The notes under the pieces were generated by a model. The model had not been told where the DNA came from. It saw only the letters and a program-made list of their open reading frames with translations, and ran no database searches. From positions 57,895 to 121,894 of the forward strand of contig QHVT01000020.1 in the NCBI GenBank assembly GCA_003223645.1: 64,000 nt of DNA, given 5' to 3'. Position numbers and translations under genes: made by a program. Origin of the DNA: Acidobacteriota bacterium. GTDB lineage: Bacteria; Acidobacteriota; Thermoanaerobaculia; Gp7-AA8. Positions 8,324 through 16,232 of this stretch are shown one piece after another. Position 1 is the stretch's first letter; every line of letters begins with the position of its first letter.

Positions 8324-9512
8324 AGAGCGCTCCGGCAGCGTCGTGCACCTCCGGCTCTTCGGCCGTCTGGACAATCACTGGTCGCAGTCGCTCGATGAGA
8401 CGCTGCACGAGGTCGCGCGCGAAGGCGCGCGCCACGTGAAGCTCGATTTTTCCGGCGTGACCTATCTCAGCTCGGCCGGCGCCGCCATTCTCCTGAAGCA
8501 CTATCGCGACGCCACCGCCCTCCACGGCTCTCTCGAGATCTCCGCGGCCTCGGAGCGCGCGCGCAGCACGCTCCGGCTCATGGGCTTCGTGGAGCTGCTC
8601 ATCGCCGGCGCGAGCACGGACGCGTCGCGGCGCAAGACGCTGTCGATTCCGCTGCCGGTCGAATCGGAGCGCGCGACGTACGAGAGCCGCGTGCTCGACG
8701 GACGCAAGTCCGAGTTGTCGCTGACCGGCAATCCGGATCTGCACGGACCCTCGTCTCCGCTCTCGGTCTATCGCGACGTGTTCTCCCTCGGCGTCGGCGC
8801 GCTCGGCGCGAATCACGAGGAGTGCCGCGACTTGTTCGGCGAATTCGTCGCGGCGGCCGGCGGCGCGGCGTACATGCCGACCGACGGCACGGCGACGCCC
8901 GACTACATGCTCAGCGCCGTCGGACTCGTTCCGACCGTGCAGGCGTTGTACGCGATCACGTTCAAAGGCTCGCCCGGGTTTCAGCTGCGCTTCGAGTCGA
9001 ACACTCCGGATGCCGGCGTTCCGCTGAGCGACATCGTGCGCGCGTGCGCTTCGCTCGCGGAGACGCCGACCGTCGGCCTCGTGATGGCCGCGGACATCAC
9101 CGGCCTCGTTTGCGCGCGCCTGCGGCGCTCGCCGGCGCGCGACAACGCCGTGCAGTTCGATTTCCCCGCGGTGCGCGATTGGCTGTCGTTCACGCCCGAG
9201 CGCGAGTTCGCGCGCTTCAGCGGTCTGGTCGTCGGAGTCGCATCGGCATCGCCGTCCGCATCGCTCGCTCCGTTTCTGCGGCCGATCGGCGACGACTATC
9301 ACGGACACTTCCACACGGTCGTCACCGCGTTCCGTTCGCTGCCACGCGGAAAGCTGCCGGTCGGCGACATCATTTCCGCATGGCTGCAACCGCGCAGCGT
9401 CGTCTCGGTCGTGCACCTCCTGCGCGACCCGAGGCCGATCGAAGGCGCGGGCGAGAGCGAGTTCCAGCGCGGCGCATGCTGGATTTTTCCGATTGCGGGA
9501 GGCAACGCATGA
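8310..9512 (+). CDS. STAS-domain protein inside an ABC transporter operon
   Basis: 400 residues. Residues 1-98 are a STAS domain of the anti-sigma-factor-antagonist type (VHLRLFGRLDNHWSQSLDET, then DFSGVTYLSSAGAAILLKHY with the conserved Ser of the phosphorylation loop). The remaining ~300 residues are not recognisable and contain no clear membrane segment. STAS proteins usually act in partner-switching with kinases, so its place between a binding-protein gene and a permease gene is unusual. It overlaps the upstream gene by 14 bp and the downstream permease by an ATGA overlap, implying co-expression. It could regulate transport or expression of the transporter; that is inference. Confidence 0.8.
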   Translation: MEIVKERSGSVVHLRLFGRLDNHWSQSLDETLHEVAREGARHVKLDFSGVTYLSSAGAAILLKHYRDATALHGSLEISAASERARSTLRLMGFVELLIAGASTDASRRKTLSIPLPVESERATYESRVLDGRKSELSLTGNPDLHGPSSPLSVYRDVFSLGVGALGANHEECRDLFGEFVAAAGGAAYMPTDGTATPDYMLSAVGLVPTVQALYAITFKGSPGFQLRFESNTPDAGVPLSDIVRACASLAETPTVGLVMAADITGLVCARLRRSPARDNAVQFDFPAVRDWLSFTPEREFARFSGLVVGVASASPSASLAPFLRPIGDDYHGHFHTVVTAFRSLPRGKLPVGDIISAWLQPRSVVSVVHLLRDPRPIEGAGESEFQRGACWIFPIAGGNA

Positions 9513-10435
9513 CGCTCTTGCTCTCCGCCTGGACGATCGGCTTGATCCTCGCGCTCCTCGCCCTCGGCGTCTACATCAGCTATCGCGTGTTCAAGTTCGC
9601 CGACATCACCGCCGACGGCTCGATCACATTCGGCGCGGCGGTGGCGGCGTCGATGCTCACGCGCGGCGTGAATCCCGTGACGGCGAGCGTCGCGGCCTTT
9701 CTCGCCGGCTGCGTCGCCGGACTCTGCACCGGCATCCTGCACACGCGCTTCAAGATCAATCAACTGCTCTCCGGCATCCTCGTGATGACGGCGCTCTACT
9801 CGATCAATCTGCACGTGATGGGATCGAGCAACGTGCCGCTGCTCTCCGTCACGACGATCACGACTTACGCGCAGAGTCTCGGCCGCTGGCTGACCGGCCA
9901 CGACTCGGCCACGCTCCTCGGATGGCCGGTGAGCGCGCGCGACGTCGGCTCGCTGATTCTCGTCTTCGCGATCGTCCTCGTCATCACGCTCATCGCCTGG
10001 CTCTTCTTCAACACGAACCTCGGCAGCGCGATGCGCGCGTCGGGCGACAACGAGCAAATGATCCGCGCCCTCGGCGTCAGCGTCGAGAACATGATCGTCC
10101 TCGGCCTCTGCATCGCCAACGGACTCGTCGCCTTCGCCGGCGCGCTGCTCGCGCAATATCAGGGATTCGCCGACGTGCAGATGGGCATCGGCATGATCGT
10201 GTGGGGACTGGCGAGCGTGATCATCGGCCGCGCGCTGATCGGAACCGACAGCGTCGGTGCCGCGCTGATCGGGACGATCATCGGCTCGGTGCTTTTCCGA
10301 TTGATCATCGCACTCGCGCTGCGATGGGGACTGAATCCGAACGATCTCAAGCTCGTGACCGCGATCTTCGTCTTCGGCGCGCTGGTGCTGCCGATGCTGA
10401 TGCAGAAAGTGAAACGGCATGCTGCAGCTTCGTGA
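9509..10435 (+). CDS. ABC transporter permease (branched-chain amino acid / TrpY-like)
   Basis: 308 residues, about 8-9 hydrophobic helices. Family features include the N-terminal ALGVYISYRVFKFADITADG and the loop SGILVMTALYSINLHVMGSS, as in BPD_transp_2 permeases encoded beside ABC_sub_bind proteins. Start is the ATG at 9509 in an ATGA overlap with the STAS gene; the longer open frame upstream (from 8822) only shadows the STAS gene. The stop overlaps the ATPase start by 17 bp. Confidence 0.9.
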   Translation: MTLLLSAWTIGLILALLALGVYISYRVFKFADITADGSITFGAAVAASMLTRGVNPVTASVAAFLAGCVAGLCTGILHTRFKINQLLSGILVMTALYSINLHVMGSSNVPLLSVTTITTYAQSLGRWLTGHDSATLLGWPVSARDVGSLILVFAIVLVITLIAWLFFNTNLGSAMRASGDNEQMIRALGVSVENMIVLGLCIANGLVAFAGALLAQYQGFADVQMGIGMIVWGLASVIIGRALIGTDSVGAALIGTIIGSVLFRLIIALALRWGLNPNDLKLVTAIFVFGALVLPMLMQKVKRHAAAS

Positions 10436-11231
10436 GTTGCAGAAAACATTCTTCGCCGGCACGCCGAACCAAGTGCGTGCGCTGCGCGGCGTGTCGCTGC
10501 AGATCGAGGACGGATCGTTCGTCATCGTCATCGGCACGAACGGCTCGGGGAAGTCGACGCTCTTGAACGCCGTCGCCGGCAGCTTCTTGGTCGATCGCGG
10601 CGCGATCACGATCGCGAGCAAAGACGTCACGCGCTGGCCCGAGCACCGGCGCGCGTCGATGATCGGACGCGTCTTTCAGAATCCATTCAGCGGCACCGCG
10701 CCGACGATGACCGTCGCGGAGAATCTCGCGCTCGCCGCGCGCCGCGGCACGAAGCGCGGACTCGGACGCCTGCTTCCCGCGCGCATGCAGAAAACGCTGC
10801 GCGATCGCGTCGCGACGTTGAACATGGGACTCGAGACGCGCATGCACAATCCGATCGGCACGCTCTCCGGCGGACAGCGGCAGGCGCTCACGTTGTTGAT
10901 GGCAACCTGGCGCCGCCCCGATCTGTTGCTGCTCGACGAGCACACCGCCGCTCTCGATCCGAAGAGCGCCGACCAGATCGTGCGACTCACCGAGCGCATC
11001 GTTTCGGAGCACAAGCTGACGACGCTGATGGTCACGCACTCGATGCAACAGGCCGCGACCCTCGGCGACCGCATCGTGATGATGAACCAGGGCAGCGTCC
11101 ACGCCGACTACGCCGGCGCGCACCGCCGCCACATCCGCGCCGAAGACCTCATCCGCCGCTTCGACGAGATCCGCCGCGACGAACGGCTCGACCTCTCCGC
11201 CGCCGAGCTGCTGCGCGACGCGTACGTGTAA
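10419..11231 (+). CDS. ABC transporter ATP-binding protein (TrpZ-like)
   Basis: 270 residues. Walker A GTNGSGKST, ABC signature LSGGQRQALTL, Walker B LLLLDEHTAAL and switch His in VTHSMQQA are all intact. Last gene of the four-gene operon; it supplies energy for uptake with the permease and the anchored binding protein. Family members transport amino acids or related solutes; the substrate is not determined. Confidence 0.92.
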   Translation: MLQLRELQKTFFAGTPNQVRALRGVSLQIEDGSFVIVIGTNGSGKSTLLNAVAGSFLVDRGAITIASKDVTRWPEHRRASMIGRVFQNPFSGTAPTMTVAENLALAARRGTKRGLGRLLPARMQKTLRDRVATLNMGLETRMHNPIGTLSGGQRQALTLLMATWRRPDLLLLDEHTAALDPKSADQIVRLTERIVSEHKLTTLMVTHSMQQAATLGDRIVMMNQGSVHADYAGAHRRHIRAEDLIRRFDEIRRDERLDLSAAELLRDAYV

Positions 11232-11290
11232 GCGCCCCGTTCGTTATGGTTCCTCTTTTGCGAACAGAGCGGTCGGTGTTCAAACGTTCC

Positions 11291-11297
11291 GGGGAGG
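11291..11297 (+). promoter_or_regulatory. Ribosome binding site (ggggagg) that decides the start at 11306
   Basis: The ggggagg sequence is 8 nt before GTG 11306 and 5 nt before TTG 11303, favouring a start here rather than at the ATG 11246, which would put non-signal residues ahead of the signal peptide. Confidence 0.6.
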
Positions 11298-11305
11298 CTA
11301 ACTTG

Positions 11306-12307
11306 GTGAAGAAAATAGAGTTGTTGTCACGTATCGGGGTGGCATTGGCAGTGACAACGTTGGTGGGAGCGTCCGTTTTTGCGGAATCTCGTCCCTCAAA
11401 TGAGACGCGCGGGCATCGCCGCGAGGGCGGACGCATCGAGCGGGAATCGTCCGGCGAGCGCTCGAGCGCGTGGCACCGTGACAATTCGTCAAACGGTTCG
11501 CGTCAGAGCGAAGCCAACAGCGAGCGCCGCTCGCAGCGGGGCGAGTGGGATCGCGGCGGCTCGCGCACCGAGGTGCGCGGCGAGCGCGATCGTTCCTCGC
11601 GCGAGAGCGACGGTTCGTATCGCAACAGCGACCGCTCCACCGTGCGATCGGAGCGCAACAACAATGACCGGTCGAACAGAGAGTGGCGCGATCGCAACGG
11701 CTCCAATCGCGGCAGCTACGACCGGAACGACCGCTCTCGCGGTAACGACCGCTCTCGCGGTAACGACCGTTCGCGCGGTAATGACCGCTCGCGCGGTTAC
11801 GATCGCTCCGGCTCCTATGACCGCAACCGCTCCTATGGCCATTCGTCGTCCTATGGCTATCGCGAGCCGTACTACTCGCATGGACGGATCTCGCAAGTTC
11901 TGCGCTATGGCGGCGGCTATCGCATCTGGATCGTCGGCGCGTCGTATCCGTTCTACATTCCGCTGGCGTACTACCGTCACGACCGGTTCCGCGTCGGCCT
12001 GTCGATCAACCTCGGCGGTTACTACAATCCCGGCGGCTACTACGACTATTACGACGGGCGCAGCGGCTACAACGACGGCCGCAGCGACGGAGCGATCCGC
12101 GGAGTCATCGAGAGCGTCGACTATCGCGACGACTCGTTCGTCGTCCGCAATGAGGCGACCGGCAGTTTCGTGACCGTCCTCTCGCGCGATCGCCGTTTCG
12201 ATGACGTGCGGGCCGGCGACTACGTCGAGCTCACCGGCGAGTGGACCCGCTCCGGCGTGTTCACCGCGTGGGACGTCAACTTCCTCGACGACGGATATCG
12301 CCGCTGA
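11306..12307 (+). CDS. Secreted Ser/Arg/Asp-rich low-complexity protein with C-terminal OB-like domain
   Basis: 333 residues from GTG. Signal peptide KKIELLSRIGVALAVTTL ending VFA. Residues ~30-190 are very rich in Arg, Ser, Asp, Asn and Gly and contain a tandem NDRSRG unit (four or five copies), then a Tyr/Gly-rich segment. The final ~75 residues (GAIRGVIESVDYRDDSFVV through DYVELTGEW) look like a small beta-barrel of the DUF5666/OB type. Low-complexity charged exported proteins of this kind are often surface or periplasmic; no enzymatic motif is visible. A GC-rich hairpin follows the stop. Confidence 0.7.
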   Translation: MKKIELLSRIGVALAVTTLVGASVFAESRPSNETRGHRREGGRIERESSGERSSAWHRDNSSNGSRQSEANSERRSQRGEWDRGGSRTEVRGERDRSSRESDGSYRNSDRSTVRSERNNNDRSNREWRDRNGSNRGSYDRNDRSRGNDRSRGNDRSRGNDRSRGYDRSGSYDRNRSYGHSSSYGYREPYYSHGRISQVLRYGGGYRIWIVGASYPFYIPLAYYRHDRFRVGLSINLGGYYNPGGYYDYYDGRSGYNDGRSDGAIRGVIESVDYRDDSFVVRNEATGSFVTVLSRDRRFDDVRAGDYVELTGEWTRSGVFTAWDVNFLDDGYRR

Positions 12308-12323
12308 ATCGCAGTCAGCTCGT

Positions 12324-12347
12324 GCGGCGGCTCGAAAGGGCCGCCGC
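12324..12347. terminator. GC-rich hairpin between convergent genes
   Basis: gcggcggc, a 7-8 base loop, then gccgccgc. It lies between the stops at 12307 (+) and 12352 (-), so it may terminate both transcripts, although there is no T-run. Confidence 0.5.
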
Positions 12348-12351
12348 CGAC

Positions 12352-13281
12352 TCACTGCTTCTTCCGCAACTCCTCCAATCGCGCGCGTTCGTCCGCGAGT
12401 TCCGGATGATGCGGCGACTGCGCGGCCAACCGCTCGAGCGCGAGCGCTGCCTCGTTCCACTTCTGCTGCTCTTCGTTGCGATAGAGGACGGAGAACCACG
12501 CCATGTCGGGAACGGAAACGCGATAGCCGTACTCGCGCGACAGCGTCTCGTAATGCGCGTCCACCTCGCGCACGGTCGCCGCGTCGATCGCGTAGTCCGC
12601 GAACAACAACTTCAGCGCTTCGTACATCCCGCGATAGGGGAGGCTGCCGTGCGATTCGTCGGGCAGGACGAGATTCGTGAACGGAAAATCTCCGCGCCGT
12701 CTTTGCGACTCGCCGCTGCGGATCATCACGAAGTGACGGATGTCTTTTCGCGCGTTGAGCTCCTTCAGCACCGCGCCGTCGTTCCACCACAGTGAAGGGT
12801 CGAGCGCGATCCAGCCGAAGAACGCATCGGGCTTCCGGGTCATCGCCCACACCGTGAACAGCGCGGTGAGCGAGTGGCCGGCGAGAACGCGCATCGGGCG
12901 CGTGCGGTAGCGCTGCTCGATCCGCGGCGCGAGCTCGGTCGTGAGGAACTGCAGAAACTTCGGTGCGCCGTCGTTCGGCGTGAAGTCGCGCGTGCGATTC
13001 GTATTCGGAATCGCGACCACGATCAGCTCGGGAATCGTTCCGTAGACACCGAGGAAGGATGTGGCGGCGGCGGCGATCCGATGATTGGTGCCGCCGTCGA
13101 GCATGTACAGCACGGGATACGCGGCCGTCTTCGACTGCGCGTACGCGTCCGGCAGGTGGACGATTGCCGTCCGTGTCTCGTTCAGCACGCGTGAACGAAT
13201 CTGCATCGTTTCCTGCGCGAGGAGCGGCAGCGGAAAGAGGGCCACGACGAGAAGAACGCGGATCGTGCGCATGCGCTGCAT
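12352..13281 (-). CDS. Secreted alpha/beta-hydrolase, putative esterase family (enterochelin esterase-like)
   Basis: 309 residues with a signal peptide (TIRVLLVVALFPLPLLAQ). The fold is that of the Esterase family (PF00756): YPVLYMLDGG, ELIVVAIPNTNRTRDFTP, nucleophile elbow AGHSLTALFT (Ser), DPSLWWND, and a His in PDESHGSLPYRGM. A C-terminal helical extension (RLAAQSPHHPELADERARL) resembles a TPR-like tail. Substrate unknown. Start could also be the ATG three codons downstream. Confidence 0.88.
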   Translation of the reverse strand: MQRMRTIRVLLVVALFPLPLLAQETMQIRSRVLNETRTAIVHLPDAYAQSKTAAYPVLYMLDGGTNHRIAAAATSFLGVYGTIPELIVVAIPNTNRTRDFTPNDGAPKFLQFLTTELAPRIEQRYRTRPMRVLAGHSLTALFTVWAMTRKPDAFFGWIALDPSLWWNDGAVLKELNARKDIRHFVMIRSGESQRRRGDFPFTNLVLPDESHGSLPYRGMYEALKLLFADYAIDAATVREVDAHYETLSREYGYRVSVPDMAWFSVLYRNEEQQKWNEAALALERLAAQSPHHPELADERARLEELRKKQ

Positions 13282-13346
13282 GCTATGGCGGCAACGGTGC
13301 GAGGGAAGAAACCTTTCATTAACCTTCCGCCTCTACTCTTCGCACT

Positions 13347-14543
13347 GTGAAGATCGGGCAGTACGAGTTGCTCTCGCAGTTGGGCGCGGGCGGGATGGGG
13401 CAGGTGTGGCGCGCGATGGATCCGCGGCTCGCGCGCGAGGTCGCGATCAAGATTCTGCCCGAGGCGCTGGCCGCGGACTCGGAATTTCGCGCGCGCTTTC
13501 TGCGCGAGGCGCGCGTCGCCGCGCGCCTCAACCATCCGCACATCGCGACGATCTACTCCGTGGAGGAGCAGGACGACGCGATGTTTCTGGTGATGGAGGT
13601 CGTGGACGGAGCTCCGCTGACGAACGCCATCGCCGCGGGGCCGATGGGGGAGGCGCGGGCCATCGAGATCGTGCGGCAGGTCGCATCGGCGATCCAGGAG
13701 GCGCACGCCGCCGGCATCGTGCATCGCGACATCAAGCCGGACAACATCATGCTCTCGTCGCGCGGCGTGAAGGTCCTCGACTTCGGCATCGCGCGCGACC
13801 TCGCGCCGCATGCGGAACCGCGGATGACCCAGGCGGGAATGATTCTCGGAACGCCCGCCTACATGTCGCCGGAGCAGGCACAGGGCCGCGCCATTGCCGC
13901 CTCGAGCGACATCTTTTCCCTCGGCGTGGTTTTCTACGAGATGCTTGCGGGCCGCCAGCCGTTCGGCGGCGATACGGCGATCGCCGTCATGGTGCAGCTG
14001 ATGTCGATTGCGCATCCGCCGCTCCGCGGCGTCACGCCGGCGCTGTCCGCAATCGTCGATCGATGTCTGGAGAAGCAGCCGGCCGCGCGTTTTCAAAGCG
14101 CGCGCGAGCTGGACGCGGCATTGGCGATTGTGTACGCCACGGCGGCTGCGCGCGCGACGGTCGTCTTGCCGCCGGCGCAGGGGAGGGCGCTCGTCGCCGA
14201 CGACGATCCGACGTCGCGTCTCCTGTTTCGCGCGGCGCTCGAAGAGCTCGGGTATCAGGTCGACGAAGCGGTGGACGGCGCGGAAGCGGTGCGCCATCTC
14301 AAGACCCGGCACTACGCGGCGATGATTACCGATCTCCTCATGCCGCGGCTGGACGGATGGGAAGTGCTCGACTTCGTGCGAACCGCCCACAAGCATCGGC
14401 CTGAGCACGTGTTCGTCGCCACGACGATCCGCAATCTGCGGCTGAGCGAAGCGGACCAGGGAGTCGTCGACGGAATCGTCTCGAAGCCGATCCGCATCGA
14501 AGAGTTGCGCGAATTTCTCGATTCCGCCACCGCCACATCCTGA
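13347..14543 (+). CDS. Ser/Thr protein kinase fused to a C-terminal receiver domain
   Basis: 398 residues from GTG. Residues ~4-265 form a complete Hanks-type kinase: GAGGMGQVWRA (P-loop), VAIKIL (catalytic Lys), HRDIKPDNIML (catalytic loop), DFGIARDL, SPEQAQG. Residues ~278-395 are a receiver domain with DDD near the start, phospho-acceptor Asp in MITDLLMPRLDG and Lys in IVSKPI. No membrane segment. The fusion links a soluble Ser/Thr kinase to two-component phosphorelay input. An OmpR-type regulator follows 42 bp downstream. Confidence 0.92.
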   Translation: MKIGQYELLSQLGAGGMGQVWRAMDPRLAREVAIKILPEALAADSEFRARFLREARVAARLNHPHIATIYSVEEQDDAMFLVMEVVDGAPLTNAIAAGPMGEARAIEIVRQVASAIQEAHAAGIVHRDIKPDNIMLSSRGVKVLDFGIARDLAPHAEPRMTQAGMILGTPAYMSPEQAQGRAIAASSDIFSLGVVFYEMLAGRQPFGGDTAIAVMVQLMSIAHPPLRGVTPALSAIVDRCLEKQPAARFQSARELDAALAIVYATAAARATVVLPPAQGRALVADDDPTSRLLFRAALEELGYQVDEAVDGAEAVRHLKTRHYAAMITDLLMPRLDGWEVLDFVRTAHKHRPEHVFVATTIRNLRLSEADQGVVDGIVSKPIRIEELREFLDSATATS

Positions 14544-14585
14544 TTTCCCGATGCACGGAACGGAGGAAGGGCCGATAATCGCCCC

Positions 14586-15284
14586 GTGGAACCCGTCGAT
14601 GCGCGGCCACGCATTCTCGTGCTCGACGACGACAGCATGTCACGGCGCCTTCTCGAAGCGTCGCTGACGGCCGAAGGAATGGTGGTCGAAACGTTCGGAA
14701 CGTTCGCTCACGCGAGTGCGGCCGCGCTGCGCCAACCCTACGACCTCTATCTCCTGGACATCGTCCTGCCGGACGGCGACGGACTCGATCTCTGCAAGCA
14801 GATACGCCAGCGCTCGCAGAGTCCGATCATCGTGCTGACGGTGAAGGGCGATCTGCAGGACGTGGTGAAAGGACTGGAGCTCGGCGCCGACGACTACATC
14901 GTCAAGCCGTTCCGGATGCCGGAAGTGGTCGCGCGCGTCCGCGCGCAGCTGCGCCGCACGCAGGAGCGGAGCGCCGCGCGCGAGACCGCGATCCGCGTCG
15001 GCGACGTCGTCATCGACCGCGACCTGCGCGACGCCTCCGTTCGCGGTGTGGCGGCGGGACTGAGCCCGCGCGAATTCGAGATCCTCGACTTTCTCGCGCA
15101 GAGCGCCGGCCGCAGCGTCTCGCGCGACGTGTTGATCGACCACGTCTGGAGCGAACGCGACGATCTCTCCGAAAAGATCCTCGCCGTCTACGTGCGCCGC
15201 CTCCGCATCAAGATCGAGCGCGATCCCGACAACCCGGAGTACCTGCACACGGTGCGCGGGTACGGCTACCGGTTGGGGAAGTGA
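14586..15284 (+). CDS. OmpR/PhoB-family response regulator
   Basis: 232 residues from GTG. Receiver domain with DDD at the start, phospho-acceptor Asp in YLLDIVLPDGDGLDL, Thr in IVLTVKG and Lys in YIVKPFRMPE; then a winged helix (LSPREFEILDFLAQSAGRSV, VYVRRLRIKIERD, VRGYGYRLG). No histidine kinase is directly adjacent; the nearest signalling genes are the kinase-receiver fusion upstream and the hybrid kinase at 16203-20447. Confidence 0.93.
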   Translation: MEPVDARPRILVLDDDSMSRRLLEASLTAEGMVVETFGTFAHASAAALRQPYDLYLLDIVLPDGDGLDLCKQIRQRSQSPIIVLTVKGDLQDVVKGLELGADDYIVKPFRMPEVVARVRAQLRRTQERSAARETAIRVGDVVIDRDLRDASVRGVAAGLSPREFEILDFLAQSAGRSVSRDVLIDHVWSERDDLSEKILAVYVRRLRIKIERDPDNPEYLHTVRGYGYRLGK

Positions 15285-15291
15285 GAAGCAG

Positions 15292-15357
15292 TGGAGCGGT
15301 GGCTGCCCTCGGCCGCCGAGTCATCAGCGTCCGGCGGCCAAGGCGGCCGCCGCTCCA
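15292..15357. repeat. Palindromic repeat, family D copy 1
   Basis: Arms tggagcggtggctgccctcg and ggcggccgccgctcca around gtcatcagcgtcc. A close copy lies at 34274-34342. Confidence 0.8.
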
Positions 15358-15417
15358 CCGTCGTACGATTCCCGCAGCGCGGTCAGCGCTTCGTCAGCTG
15401 CGGTAAGCTAGGCGGCG

Positions 15418-15915
15418 GTGGCAAAACCGAGTGTCTACCTTGAGACGACGATCATCAGCTACTTGGTCGGGTGGCTGAATCGCAACGACCTCCAGGTTGC
15501 CGCTCATCAAGAGATTACGCGTCGCTGGTGGTCAAATCGTCGCAGTGAATTCGAACTCTTTGCTTCTACGGTGGTATTCGACGAAGCGTCAGAAGGCGAT
15601 CCGGCGTTAGCTGCGGAACGCCTCCAGTTCTTGCAAGAAGTGCAGCTCTTGCGAGTACCCAAGGAAGCGCATGCCTTGAAAGCAGTACTACTTCGACGAA
15701 CGCAGATTCCATCCAAGGCCGAGAACGATGCTCTCCATATCGCGATCGCAGCTGTACACGGGATCGAAATCCTTGCTACCTGGAACTGCAAACACATCGC
15801 GAATGGACTGATCCTGCCGACGGTTTACGATGTCTGTCGTTTGGGTGGCTATGAACCGCCTCTCGTGTGTACACCGTATGAACTGCTCGGAGAGAGCAAT
15901 GAAAATGAACTTTAG
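15418..15915 (+). CDS. PIN-domain protein, probable toxin of a type II toxin-antitoxin pair
   Basis: 165 residues from GTG. PIN-fold acidic residues: N-terminal VYLETTIISYL (E), a middle FDEASEGD, and a later KAENDALHIAIA with Asp, followed by TWNCKHIAN. PIN toxins cleave RNA. The next gene overlaps by 17 bp and encodes a 64-residue acidic/basic helical protein, as expected for an antitoxin. The order toxin-then-antitoxin is the reverse of classic vapBC, but is seen in this PIN subgroup. Confidence 0.8.
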   Translation: MAKPSVYLETTIISYLVGWLNRNDLQVAAHQEITRRWWSNRRSEFELFASTVVFDEASEGDPALAAERLQFLQEVQLLRVPKEAHALKAVLLRRTQIPSKAENDALHIAIAAVHGIEILATWNCKHIANGLILPTVYDVCRLGGYEPPLVCTPYELLGESNENEL

Positions 15916-16093
15916 AGACCCCATCGTCGCCGAAGTACATGAATTGCGGGCACGACTCCTCGAAAGGTATGGTGGTTCTGAAGGGTACGCCGAGCATCTC
16001 CGCGAGCTCGAAATACAGCTAAAAGACCGTTTGGTGGAGAGAGAACCGCGCCCTCCGGTAAAGACGCTTAAATCCAGCCTCAAAGCGTCGTAG
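15899..16093 (+). CDS. Small protein, probable antitoxin partner of the PIN protein
   Basis: 64 residues. Start ATG at 15899, 5 nt after ggagag, inside the last codons of the PIN gene. The sequence (FRDPIVAEVHELRARLLERY, then HLRELEIQLKDRL) is helical and charged with a basic tail; I recognise no DNA-binding domain. Assigned as antitoxin from position and overlap. Confidence 0.6.
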   Translation: MKMNFRDPIVAEVHELRARLLERYGGSEGYAEHLRELEIQLKDRLVEREPRPPVKTLKSSLKAS

Positions 16094-16145
16094 TTCAGTC
16101 TAACGGCCGCGTGCTCAGAGCGTGTAGAGATTGTGAGTCGAGACC

Positions 16146-16232
16146 GGGGAGAGCGGCCGTCCCGGCGCGTATCTCCGGGACGGCTGATGGGCAAGATGCC
16201 CGTCAGCTGCGGGCGGGACGCCCGCACTCCTC
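16146..16232. repeat. Palindromic repeat, family B copy 2, running into the 3' end of the histidine kinase gene
   Basis: Two nested hairpins: gagagcggccgtcccgg facing ccgggacggct, and gatgggcaagatgcccgtc followed by gcgggcgggacgcccgc. The last part (16203-16232) is read as the C-terminal codons and stop of the minus-strand kinase gene (residues ECGRPARS). Confidence 0.75.

Noticed and set aside
8822..9508. N-terminal extension of the ABC permease frame
   Set aside because: It overlaps the whole STAS C-terminal region, and the permease has its own start in an ATGA overlap.
11489..12850. 453-codon minus-strand frame across the RS-rich gene and the esterase 3' end
   Set aside because: Low-complexity complement of real genes, spanning two genes and their intergenic hairpin.
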